NCBI GenBank assembly: GCA_965215705.1
Contig: CBDCEE010000003.1
Coordinates: forward strand, 744,001 to 808,000
Direction: 5' to 3'
Length of the DNA: 64,000 nt
Source: JAAXPZ01 sp965215705
GTDB lineage: Bacteria; Campylobacterota; Campylobacteria; Campylobacterales; Sulfurovaceae
Shown here: piece after piece, positions 8,104 to 16,072 of the stretch
Position numbering within the stretch: the first letter of the stretch is position 1
How the letters are laid out: each line of letters starts with the position of its first letter
Made by a program: the position numbers and the translations under genes
The notes under the pieces: model-generated
What the model was told of the DNA's origin: nothing
What the model saw: only the letters and a program-made list of their open reading frames with translations
Databases searched by the model: none

Positions 8104-8400
8104 ATGAAACCGTATCAAAAAACAGCCATGATCCTCATAGCGGGAAGCTTCATACTTTCGGGATGTGCCATCCCCTATCTCTATCATGCTGCGACTGCCC
8201 CTTCTTCTCAAGAAGCGTCTTTCATCTATCAGGGGATCGACTTTGGTTCAAACCGAGATGCTGATTTCAAACGTGGTGTCAAAGACGGCTGTACCACAGC
8301 GAGTGGTGCCTATGCCAAAGACCATGCCAGTTTCAATGCCAGTTCAAGCTATCACACAGGATGGGAAAATGGCCGACTCAAATGCAAAGGAAAAAAATGA
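8104..8400 (+). CDS. Small lipoprotein
   Basis: A 98-residue protein with a clear lipoprotein signal: a lysine near the start, a hydrophobic stretch ending in the lipobox LSGC at residues 18-21, then a short mature domain. The mature part repeats an Asp/Gly/Ser-rich pattern (FKRGVKDGCTTASGAYAKD, then SYHTGWENGRLKC). The start at 8104 is chosen over an upstream in-frame ATG at 8056 because the signal peptide begins there and AAGGCAAC precedes it. The stop overlaps the next start (ATGA), so it is translationally coupled to the periplasmic protein downstream. Function unknown. Confidence 0.75.
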   Translation: MKPYQKTAMILIAGSFILSGCAIPYLYHAATAPSSQEASFIYQGIDFGSNRDADFKRGVKDGCTTASGAYAKDHASFNASSSYHTGWENGRLKCKGKK

Positions 8401-8957
8401 ATACGATCAAGACCACACTATTAGGGATGACAGCTTTTACTCTCATGATGACCTCTACAGCAGAAGCAGAAGCTTTTGATAAGACATTTACACATGAGGG
8501 GATCAGCTTCCATGTCTTTAGCAAAAATGACTCTTCTCTCAGTAAAGTCACCATCACACCAAAAGGCTTAAAAGAGAACAATATCCCTATTACTGTAGAT
8601 GCAGACGGCACTATCACAGGAGCAGAGATAGGCGACCTCAACCATGATGGCTCACCTGAGATCTATATCTATACCAGCTCCGTAGGCAGTGGTGCTTACG
8701 GTGGCCTCATCGCATACAGTGCCAACCGCAATCTCTCTATCAGCCCTATCACGCTGCTGCCTCTGGAGGAGGACAAGGTACATAGCGAAGGATACATGGG
8801 ACACGATCGCTTTGCCCTGAATAAGGAGTATCTGGCCCGTAGCTTCCCGGTATACAAAAAAGAGGATAGCAACGCAGCACCAAGTGGCGGCACCAGAACC
8901 CTCAAGTATACGCTGACACCGGGTGAAGCTACATGGGTACTTTCCATCGTCAAGTAA
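8397..8957 (+). CDS. Secreted protein resembling lysozyme inhibitor PliI
   Basis: A 186-residue protein with an N-terminal signal peptide (MNTIKTTLLGMTAFTLMM, with likely cleavage after TAEA). The mature part holds GDLNHDGSPEIYIYTSSVGS followed by GAYGG, a pattern I associate with the periplasmic inhibitor of I-type lysozyme (PliI), where an Ser-Gly-rich loop enters the lysozyme active site. The match is from memory of the family, so the role is tentative. The start at 8397 fits the signal peptide and the ATGA overlap with the lipoprotein gene. Only 12 bases separate it from the outer-membrane protein gene, so the three may be one envelope operon. Confidence 0.55.
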   Translation: MNTIKTTLLGMTAFTLMMTSTAEAEAFDKTFTHEGISFHVFSKNDSSLSKVTITPKGLKENNIPITVDADGTITGAEIGDLNHDGSPEIYIYTSSVGSGAYGGLIAYSANRNLSISPITLLPLEEDKVHSEGYMGHDRFALNKEYLARSFPVYKKEDSNAAPSGGTRTLKYTLTPGEATWVLSIVK

Positions 8958-9634
8958 TGAAGTAGATAGATGAAAATTTTTGCAACTCTTTTACTATTGG
9001 GAGCGTCAAGCCTGTATGCTGACACACAAAGCACCTTAGCGAACACCTATGCCAAAGGGGTCAATGCGATCCTCTTTTTTACTTCAGAGGATGTGATCAG
9101 CTCCGGGCACTACAGTTTCGACAACAGTGATACTACGCTCAATACCCATTTTATACCCTTTACCTATCAGTTTGACAGTGAGAGTGACTTCTATAACTTC
9201 TATGCCAATGGGAGTATCGGATTTTCTAAGTACGAAGAACCCCTTTCTGCTACGGAGGAGCTGGATATCACCACCTATGCTGTGAAAGTCGGTGGCGGGG
9301 TACGCTTCAAGCTCGCAGAGGATACAGACCTTATGACTGGTGTATCCTATCTCTACTCACGTGCTGACAGTACATTCAAGACCGATCAGGTACTGACAGA
9401 TGATCTCAAAGAGATACTCAACAGCAGCAGAACGCACCATACCTATGAGCTCTCCTCCTCTATAGGATATCACCCTACCATCCGCGGCTATCAACCCTAT
9501 GCCAGAGCCGGCATCCGGTACTTCAAAACCGATATCGATACCCCTTATACCAGTATCTCCGAGACCACTTCTACCCTAAGCAAGCTCAAAGTCGGCGTGA
9601 TCACGCCAGCAGTCACAACACTATATGGATTACC

Positions 9635-10790
9635 CCTGAATTTAAATCCAAAGTGCAATTTCACCTCTAAAAAATTCTATCCAAATTTTCCTATGAAGCC
9701 TTTAAATTTTCATGAAATACCTCATAAGGTGTTCTCCATCCTAGAGATTTTCTAGGTCTATGGTTAAGTCTGTTCTCAATCCTTTTAATATCTTTAGCCG
9801 TGAGATGTTCAAAGCTACTGCCTTTTGGGATATATTGACGGATGAGTCCATTGATATTCTCATTGAGTCCTCTCTCCCAAGAGCTATAAGGATGACAGAA
9901 ATAGTAATCACATTTAAGTTTTTTTGCAATGGTTTGATGTTTGGCGAACTCCAAACCGTTATCTGTGGTAATGGTGTGCACATGTTTCTTGTATCTTCCC
10001 AGTAGTCGTATCATCTCATTGGCTACGATAAGGGCTTTCTTTCTTACAGGCAGTGAGAGTTTTACATACATGGACTTTCGCTCTACTATAGTAACGATTG
10101 CTCCTTGTCTGCCTTTGCCAATGATGGTATCTGCTTCAAAGTCTCCTACTCTTATTTTATCATCTACGATAGTAGGTCTTTGTTCAATAGAGACTCTATT
10201 AGGGATACGGTTCTTTCGTCCTTTACCATACTTGGCTCTTCGTTTTCCTTTGTGTCTGAGCTTTGTATGGAGTGTACCATTATGCAGCCTATCTTCATGG
10301 ATGAATGTGTAGATGGTGACATGGGATATGGTTATGGAGTGTTTGATAGACAGTGTGGCGGAGATCTGTTCGGGTGAGTACTCTTTTTTGAGATACTTTT
10401 TGATAAGCTTTATAGTAGAATCTGTGAGTTTTAGATTGGCTTTTCTGGCATGGTCTTGTTGCCTCTTTTTATATTTATCATGGGCTCCATATCCAAAATA
10501 GGTTCCAGCAATATCCCCTTTGTTTCTTCGTATCTCTCGGCTGATGGTCGAGGGATGCACTCCTAGCTGTTTGGCTATCTCTTTATTGCTATATCCTCTG
10601 CTTATATAAGCTTGAATATGGTATCTTTCTCCTAGGGTTAGATGCGTATATGACATATCACTTCCTTTATCTTTGGTCAGATTTGGAAGTTATTTTAGCA
10701 TCTAACCTCTTCAAATCCAAAAGAAACAACTCTCAAAAACTCTTTTTTCAAATTGTCTTTTAAAAATTGCACTTTGGATTTAAATTCGGG
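9635..10790 (-). mobile_element. IS30-family insertion sequence, copy 1
   Basis: A 1156-base element with terminal inverted repeats: left CCTGAATTTAAATCC and on, right (reverse complement) CCCGAATTTAAATCC and on, matching over about 27 bases with one mismatch. It carries a single leftward transposase gene. It is flanked by a 3-base direct repeat ACC (9632-9634 and 10791-10793), as expected for a fresh insertion. A copy with the same length and the same transposase lies 12,329 bases downstream. The element interrupts the outer-membrane protein gene. Confidence 0.9.
9691..10656 (-). CDS. IS30-family transposase, copy 1
   Basis: A 321-residue DDE transposase. The N-terminal helix-turn-helix reads LTLGERYHIQAYISRGYSNK then KEIAKQLGVHPSTISREIRR, the classic IS30 start. 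The catalytic core has GDFEADTIIGK (first Asp), TTDNGLEFAKH (second Asp) and the C-terminal Glu in WERGLNENINGLIRQYIPKG, then the IS30 ending RPRKSLGWRTPYE. It looks complete and active. The product is identical in sequence to the transposase at 22020-22985. Confidence 0.95.
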   Translation of the reverse strand: MSYTHLTLGERYHIQAYISRGYSNKEIAKQLGVHPSTISREIRRNKGDIAGTYFGYGAHDKYKKRQQDHARKANLKLTDSTIKLIKKYLKKEYSPEQISATLSIKHSITISHVTIYTFIHEDRLHNGTLHTKLRHKGKRRAKYGKGRKNRIPNRVSIEQRPTIVDDKIRVGDFEADTIIGKGRQGAIVTIVERKSMYVKLSLPVRKKALIVANEMIRLLGRYKKHVHTITTDNGLEFAKHQTIAKKLKCDYYFCHPYSSWERGLNENINGLIRQYIPKGSSFEHLTAKDIKRIENRLNHRPRKSLGWRTPYEVFHENLKAS

Positions 10791-11000
10791 ACCTTTGAAA
10801 CTTGAGTTCTATGCTTCTGAAGTCTTTCTTACGGGAGATATGGATGATGTACTAGGATTTGATCACTTTTTTATGGCTGGCACCACCGCCCACTTGGGGA
10901 CAAACACTCTCGTGAGCTGGGTAGACGAAGTCACCTTTGATGTCAATATCGTCAAAGGAGAGAACTTCGATGGATTTAATTTTGGATTTGGACTCAGCTT

Positions 11001-11639
11001 CTAAGAATATCTCTTATAGGTAAGTTCGATCTTCCCTCGATGCAAAATCAGCTTCTCTTTCTGTTCCAGTATCTTAAGTAGACGACTGACCACCACCCGG
11101 GATGTGCCCAATTCATTAGCGATATGCTCATGTGTTGTCTCTACCATATCACTGCCCTGCTTCTCTAACCATTCTAAAATACGCTGATCCAGCTTTTTAA
11201 ATTTGATATCACTGATCAATCCTGTTAAACTGGCGAACCGAAGCTGATAGAGAGAGAAAAGATAGTTTTGATAGGCATCACTCTGTTTTGCCAACTGCTT
11301 CACACTCTCTACATCAATGAGATACCCTTCGATATTGGTCATAGTTTCTGCTGAAGCGATCGCCTCTGTTTGCGAGAGGAGAGAAGCGGTATTGACGATG
11401 CACTGCTCACCAGGATGGAGAGTATAGAGTGTGATCTCCTCTATTCCCTCTGCCTGTGTATAGAGCCGTACTTCACCTTTGGTCAGCCAAAGGATCGTAT
11501 CACAGATATCACCTTGATAAAAGAGAAGGGTATCTTTACTGACTTGGATGGGTTTGAGATGTGCCTGTAGAAAGGTCAATGCCTCAGGCTCAAGTATATC
11601 GATAAAGGGGATGGTACTCAACTGCATTTCTGTCTCCAT
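11001..11639 (-). CDS. Crp/Fnr-family transcription regulator
   Basis: A 212-residue regulator with an N-terminal cyclic-nucleotide-type barrel (about residues 15-125, including LLFYQGDICDTILWLTKGEV) and a C-terminal winged helix (about 145-212) with HEHIANELGTSRVVVSRLLK as recognition region. No Fnr-type N-terminal cysteine cluster is present, so it is not an oxygen-sensing Fnr; no clear cAMP-binding RxS pattern is seen either. It stands just downstream of a DUF2892 gene in the same direction, a pairing common near nitrosative or redox stress regulators. Target genes are unknown. Confidence 0.85.
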   Translation of the reverse strand: METEMQLSTIPFIDILEPEALTFLQAHLKPIQVSKDTLLFYQGDICDTILWLTKGEVRLYTQAEGIEEITLYTLHPGEQCIVNTASLLSQTEAIASAETMTNIEGYLIDVESVKQLAKQSDAYQNYLFSLYQLRFASLTGLISDIKFKKLDQRILEWLEKQGSDMVETTHEHIANELGTSRVVVSRLLKILEQKEKLILHRGKIELTYKRYS

Positions 11640-11670
11640 ACTGCTACTGTAGCATGGAGAGACTTAAACC

Positions 11671-11862
11671 TTAGTCCTCTTTGATCTTACAGCCGGTGTT
11701 GAGTCCGATCATGGCATACAGTGGGCACCATCCAATCAAACCTGTCAAGAGAGGTACCGCCCCGATCGCACCAAGCCAATTGCTGTTCATCACACCCCAT
11801 GCGATCACACCGATACCGATCACTACTCTTACTGTTCTGTCTATTGTGCCTTCGTTACACAT
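11671..11862 (-). CDS. DUF2892 (YgaP-type) small membrane protein
   Basis: A 63-residue protein of the DUF2892 family, the same fold as the membrane part of rhodanese YgaP. It begins MCNEGTIDRTVRVVIGIGVI and has two membrane helices with GAVPLLTGLIGWCPLYAMIG in the second. These proteins often sit beside Crp/Fnr regulators or sulfur enzymes; their role is not well known. A ribosome site AAGGAGTACAT precedes the start. It probably forms a two-gene unit with the regulator 31 bases downstream. Confidence 0.85.
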   Translation of the reverse strand: MCNEGTIDRTVRVVIGIGVIAWGVMNSNWLGAIGAVPLLTGLIGWCPLYAMIGLNTGCKIKED

Positions 11863-11941
11863 ATGTACTCCTTATGGTTGAATGTATATGTGTATTATGG
11901 CAGGTTCTCTGTCTCCTGTCTGTAACATTGGTTACAGAAGC

Positions 11942-12505
11942 TTAGAGCTTTTTCAAAAACTCCGTCTTCAGGAAGATCATCGTACCGTTGACACGTCCCT
12001 GTATATGGGTCGGATCGCCTGGTGCCATCTTGATGTTTTTGACAGTCGTTCCCTGCTTGGCAGTAAAGCCAGCACCTTTAACCACAAGATCTTTAATGAT
12101 GCTCACACTGTCACCCTCGACCAAGATATTACCATTACTGTCACGGGTCGGCTCTGCATTTTCATCCGGGAATCCTGCCTCTGCCCACTCCTGTACCTCA
12201 GGCTCCAGATAGAGCATATCCAGCATATCCTGAGGCCATCCCTCTCCTGCGATCTTCTTGAGGATACGGTAGGCAGTCACCTGTACTGCCGGAGCGGGAC
12301 TCCACATACTGTCGTTGAGACATCTCCAGTGATTGGGGTTCTGCTCCGGGTTTTCCAGCAGTGCGGCACACTCTCCACAGACCAGTATAGACTGCTCTGC
12401 ACTCCCATCACTTGGAGCTACCTCCATGACTGCCAAGCCTTCTGTACTGGCACACAGTTCACACTGGTTACCACTTCTCTCTATCAATGTCTGCTCTATA
12501 CTCAT
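11942..12505 (-). CDS. yjdM: PhnA/YjdM-family zinc-ribbon protein
   Basis: A 187-residue protein of the PhnA (YjdM) family. The N-terminal zinc ribbon shows CELC at residues 15-18 and CGEC at 43-46; the C-terminal domain holds DSNGNILVEGDSVSIIKDL then VKGAGFTAKQGTTVKNIKM, the PhnA signature. Despite its name the family is not a proven phosphonoacetate hydrolase, and its role is unsettled. It lies alone, divergent from glpD, with 131 bases between them that hold the glpD promoter. Confidence 0.9.
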   Translation of the reverse strand: MSIEQTLIERSGNQCELCASTEGLAVMEVAPSDGSAEQSILVCGECAALLENPEQNPNHWRCLNDSMWSPAPAVQVTAYRILKKIAGEGWPQDMLDMLYLEPEVQEWAEAGFPDENAEPTRDSNGNILVEGDSVSIIKDLVVKGAGFTAKQGTTVKNIKMAPGDPTHIQGRVNGTMIFLKTEFLKKL

Positions 12506-12598
12506 AGATATCCTTTAATAATCTGTTCAGTTACATTTATCGCATTCTATCGTCATCGCTCTTAATTCAAAATTATCAAGGAAAAACAAAAGAAATTT

Positions 12599-12636
12599 AA
12601 CACAAACCAAACATTATAATGTTATGATTACTTACT
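12599..12636 (+). promoter_or_regulatory. glpD promoter with 14-base palindrome, probably leaderless
   Basis: A perfect palindrome AACATTATAATGTT lies at 12610-12623, then a -10-like TATGAT at 12623-12628, then 8 bases to the glpD ATG. No Shine-Dalgarno sequence is present, so the message probably starts at or next to the ATG. Almost the same arrangement (palindrome half-sites AACAT/ATGTT, 13 bases, ATGAAAAAAA) precedes pyk at 48195-48222 on the other strand. The palindrome would lie between -35 and -10, a position typical of a repressor or activator site. No good -35 box is seen. Confidence 0.6.
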
Positions 12637-14190
12637 ATGAAAAAAACAGACTTTGATCTTATTATCATTGGTGGTGGTGCTACGGGAGCCGGTATCGCGC
12701 TGGATGCCTCATTGCGCGGGCTCTCTGTAGCTCTTTTTGAGCAGAATGATTTTGCTGAGGGTACCAGCAGCCGCAGTACCAAGCTTGTGCATGGTGGGGT
12801 ACGTTATCTCGAAGCTGCGGTCAAAAAACTGGACAAAGCCCAGTATGCACTGGTCAAAGAGGGGCTCAAAGAACGTAAGCTCTTTCTCAACAATGCCAGA
12901 CATCTGGCACACCCTATTGAGCTTATCACTCCAATTTACCGCTGGTGGGAGGTACCTTATGTCTATGCAGGTCTCTTTCTTTATGACCTGATCTCAGGTA
13001 AAGCATCACTAGGCAGGAGTAGACTCCTCAGCCGTAGCAAAGCCCTCTCCCTCAATCCGGCGATCAATGCCATCGGTCTCAAGGCAGCCGTCAGCTACTA
13101 TGATGGCGCCTTCAATGACACTCGTATGGTCATCGCCCTGCTCCAGAGTGCAGAAGCACAAGGTGCCAAGGTCTACAACCACCATCAGGTCACCTCCTTA
13201 CACAAAGAGGCAGGGGTGCTTTCCGGTATTACGGTACTGGACAAGCTCACAAAGCATGAAAAACAGTACCATGCCTCTGTCATTCTCAATGCCACCGGCC
13301 CCTTTGTCGATACCATACGACAGCTGGATGACCCTACATGTGCACCTATTATCCAAGCCAGCAGCGGCATCCATATCATCGTAGATAGCAAGTTCCTCCC
13401 TTCCTCCAAGGGGATCATGATTCCTCAGACCAGTGATGGCAGGGTACTGTTTGTACTCCCCTATCAAGGCAAGTGTCTGATCGGTACCAGTGACAATCCT
13501 TCTCCTCTCACGGAGCATCCGGAAGTAACAGGTACTGAGATAGGGTATCTGCTGGAAAATGTCAACCACTACTTTGGGATCAAAGTCACCCCAGAGGATA
13601 TCCTTGGTCGCTTCTCCGGTCTACGCCCATTGCTTATCCAGGAGGATACAACAGATACTGCCATGCTGGTACGTGAACATATAGAGACATTTTCTGACTC
13701 TGGACTACTCACTATCGCAGGAGGGAAATGGACAAGCTATCGCAGCATGGCAGAATCCGCAGTCGATATGGTGCTACAGAAGCTGGGGAGAACATATCTG
13801 GACTTCCCTTGCCAGACCGAACAATATACCCTGATAGGTTCACAGCACCTGGAGCAAGTAGCATCCCTACCCGAAAGTTTGGTACAGCGTTATGGAGACC
13901 AAGCCTCAAAAATCATAGAGATCGCCACCGAAGAGGATGCAGAAGCGCTGCTCCATGAAGCTCTGGAGATCAACAAAGCAGAGCTCCTCTATACGATACG
14001 TCATGAGTATGTACGTAAACCGCTGGATTTCATCGTTCGTAGAGTCAATCTTGGACTCATAGACCAAAAACATGCAGCGGAGCTCATACATGCAGTATCC
14101 CTTATTTTAAAGGATGAGCTAGGTATTTCTGATGATGAAATAGGATTATTAGAAGAGGAATCACACCGTCTGTTAAAAGAAGGGGTTTAG
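12637..14190 (+). CDS. glpD: Glycerol-3-phosphate dehydrogenase (FAD, aerobic type)
   Basis: A 517-residue membrane-associated flavoprotein that oxidises sn-glycerol-3-phosphate to dihydroxyacetone phosphate and passes electrons to quinone. The FAD-binding motif IIGGGATGAGIALDASLRG is at residues 10-28, followed by the GlpD signature SSRSTKLVHGGVRYLE. Further matches are GRFSGLRPLL, TIAGGKWTSYR and the C-terminal DAO domain with IRHEYVRKPLDFIVRR. Length fits E. coli GlpD (501). It heads a rightward cluster of transport and flavoprotein genes, and could be fed by the glycerophosphodiesterase at 50460-51266. Its promoter region matches that of pyk. Confidence 0.95.
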   Translation: MKKTDFDLIIIGGGATGAGIALDASLRGLSVALFEQNDFAEGTSSRSTKLVHGGVRYLEAAVKKLDKAQYALVKEGLKERKLFLNNARHLAHPIELITPIYRWWEVPYVYAGLFLYDLISGKASLGRSRLLSRSKALSLNPAINAIGLKAAVSYYDGAFNDTRMVIALLQSAEAQGAKVYNHHQVTSLHKEAGVLSGITVLDKLTKHEKQYHASVILNATGPFVDTIRQLDDPTCAPIIQASSGIHIIVDSKFLPSSKGIMIPQTSDGRVLFVLPYQGKCLIGTSDNPSPLTEHPEVTGTEIGYLLENVNHYFGIKVTPEDILGRFSGLRPLLIQEDTTDTAMLVREHIETFSDSGLLTIAGGKWTSYRSMAESAVDMVLQKLGRTYLDFPCQTEQYTLIGSQHLEQVASLPESLVQRYGDQASKIIEIATEEDAEALLHEALEINKAELLYTIRHEYVRKPLDFIVRRVNLGLIDQKHAAELIHAVSLILKDELGISDDEIGLLEEESHRLLKEGV

Positions 14191-14272
14191 TTAAATAGTT
14201 TCAAAATAGTCCTCAATTATATCGAAGTATAATAGGGCTATACTCTTAAGAATTTATAAAAGGAGGAGACAG

Positions 14273-16072
14273 GTGTTAAGAAAGATATTTCTCCCTGTAA
14301 TATTGATTTTTTTGGCATATGGATTCTGGATTAGTCCCAATTTCAAAGAGATTGCAGCAGGTGTATCCATTTTCCTCTTTGGTATGCTTTCCCTTGAAGA
14401 GGGGCTTAGAGCCTTTTCTGGCGGTGCACTTGAAAGGGTACTGAAGGCATCCACGGACAAGCTCTGGAAAAGTATCAGTTTTGGTTTTGTCTCTACAGCC
14501 ATTATGCAGTCAAGCTCACTGGTCTCTGTTCTGACTATCTCTTTTATTGGTGCTGGTCTGATAGGCCTTTATCAGGGTATCGGTATCATTTTGGGAGCCA
14601 ATATCGGTACAACGACCGGAGCCTGGCTTATGGCAGGCTTTGGGCTCAAGGTCAAGATCTCCGCCTACGCCATGCCCATGCTGGTCTTTGGTGTGATCCT
14701 CATTTTCCAGAAAGCAAAGTCTCTCAAAGGGTTCGGTTATGTATTGGCAGGACTGGGGTTCCTCTTTCTAGGAATTCACTATATGAAAGAGGGCTTTGAG
14801 TCTTTCAAGGATACCGTTGACCTTGCTACCTTTGCTGTAGGAGGCTTCAAGGGATTGCTTATCTATATAGGTATCGGACTCCTCGCCACCGTGGTGATGC
14901 AGTCCTCTCATGCCACCATTGTACTGATCCTCGCAGCACTCTCCGTCGGACAGATTACCTATGAAAACGCTATCGCACTCACCATAGGTGCCAACATCGG
15001 TACAACAATTACCGCTATTATTGGATCACTTAGTTCCAATATTGAAGGTAAACGGCTGGCTGCTGCCCATTTTATTTTCAATGTCATCACCGCTGTAGTT
15101 GCTGTGGCATTGATGCAGTACATTATCACTACAGTCGCTTTCATCAGTGATGGGCTTGGTATCGCCAACACCAATCATACCCTTCGTTTGGCAGTCTTCG
15201 ATTCACTTTTTAAGATCATGGGAGTAATACTGTTTATCCCCTTTGTCAGCAAACTTGTACTTTTTCTGGAACGCATACTCAAGAAAAAATCATCTGCAAC
15301 GCAGGAGGAGATTCTCAAATCAGAATACCTTAATGACTCTGCACTAGAGTTTCCAGCCACAGCACTCAAGGCTACACTGGATGAATCCAAAGCGCTGATG
15401 GAGCATACGCTGGAGATCATTGCCAAAGGCTTGGGTCTGAATGGTAAAAAACTTCTCTCAGATATAGATATAGACACCGTTTTTGATGCAGACTGCTGCC
15501 AGAACATTATCAATATAGAACCTCTATACAACAGAGAATTAAAGGGTATCTATGGAGAGATCGTTGCCTTTGCCATCAAGGCACAGTCTGATATAGATGA
15601 AGCATATATTACGAGTTTTCACAACATCAAACTTGCTAACAGAAACAATATAGAGTCTGTCAAGATGACAGAGCAGCTACAGCACAATCTCAACAAGTAT
15701 CTCCATAGTGAGAATGAACACATCAGAGGGCAGTATATCAAGATGATCAAGCGTATCGCCAAACTTATCCGCAGGATATACACCATCAGTCAAACCGAAG
15801 AGAAAGAGAAAGCCCTGCACACACTCATGAAAGCCAAAAAGATACTGGAGAAAAATGATATTGTCTCCAATGGCAAACTGGATAAACTGATACGGGGAAA
15901 TCTCATCAGCAATGAAATGGCATCTTCACTGATGAATGACAGTGCCTATACCAACAACATCATCAAAAGTCTTATCGTCTCTACCGGTGTACTTTGGGTG
16001 GATGCAAATGTAGATATACGAAAATACCGCGAAGAGATATTTTTAGATAAAGAGGAGAACAAAGATGAATAA
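14273..16072 (+). CDS. Na+/phosphate cotransporter family protein with PhoU-like domain
   Basis: A 599-residue protein. Residues 1-330 hold two repeats of the NptA/PNaS fold, each with a QSSS motif: AIMQSSSLVSVLTISFIGAG and VVMQSSHATIVLILAALSV, plus GANIGTTTGAW and GANIGTTITAIIG. Residues 350-595 are helical and resemble PhoU. It should move phosphate or another anion with sodium. It starts with GTG after AGGAGGAGACAG, a strong ribosome site. The stop overlaps the next flavoprotein gene by 8 bases, which links phosphate handling to glycerol-3-phosphate use in this cluster. Confidence 0.9.
   Translation: MLRKIFLPVILIFLAYGFWISPNFKEIAAGVSIFLFGMLSLEEGLRAFSGGALERVLKASTDKLWKSISFGFVSTAIMQSSSLVSVLTISFIGAGLIGLYQGIGIILGANIGTTTGAWLMAGFGLKVKISAYAMPMLVFGVILIFQKAKSLKGFGYVLAGLGFLFLGIHYMKEGFESFKDTVDLATFAVGGFKGLLIYIGIGLLATVVMQSSHATIVLILAALSVGQITYENAIALTIGANIGTTITAIIGSLSSNIEGKRLAAAHFIFNVITAVVAVALMQYIITTVAFISDGLGIANTNHTLRLAVFDSLFKIMGVILFIPFVSKLVLFLERILKKKSSATQEEILKSEYLNDSALEFPATALKATLDESKALMEHTLEIIAKGLGLNGKKLLSDIDIDTVFDADCCQNIINIEPLYNRELKGIYGEIVAFAIKAQSDIDEAYITSFHNIKLANRNNIESVKMTEQLQHNLNKYLHSENEHIRGQYIKMIKRIAKLIRRIYTISQTEEKEKALHTLMKAKKILEKNDIVSNGKLDKLIRGNLISNEMASSLMNDSAYTNNIIKSLIVSTGVLWVDANVDIRKYREEIFLDKEENKDE

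Larger units (their letters stand above)
8970..11004 (+). pseudogene. Outer-membrane beta-barrel-like protein gene split by IS30
   Basis: Two pieces of one gene: 8970-9634 and 10794-11004. The first encodes a signal peptide (MKIFATLLLLGASSLYA) and about 200 residues of alternating aromatic/polar strands typical of a small outer-membrane barrel. The second gives strands ending in FDGFNFGFGLSF, a C-terminal phenylalanine as in barrels recognised by the Bam machinery. Removing the IS and one copy of the 3-base duplication ACC joins the pieces in frame to give 876 bases, a 291-residue protein. As it stands the first piece runs 40 residues into the element and the product would lack the last strands. 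The 3' end overlaps the Crp/Fnr gene convergently by 4 bases. Confidence 0.85.

Noticed and set aside
11882..12565. A 227-codon rightward frame opposite yjdM
   Set aside because: Shadow of the PhnA/YjdM gene, with no family pattern.
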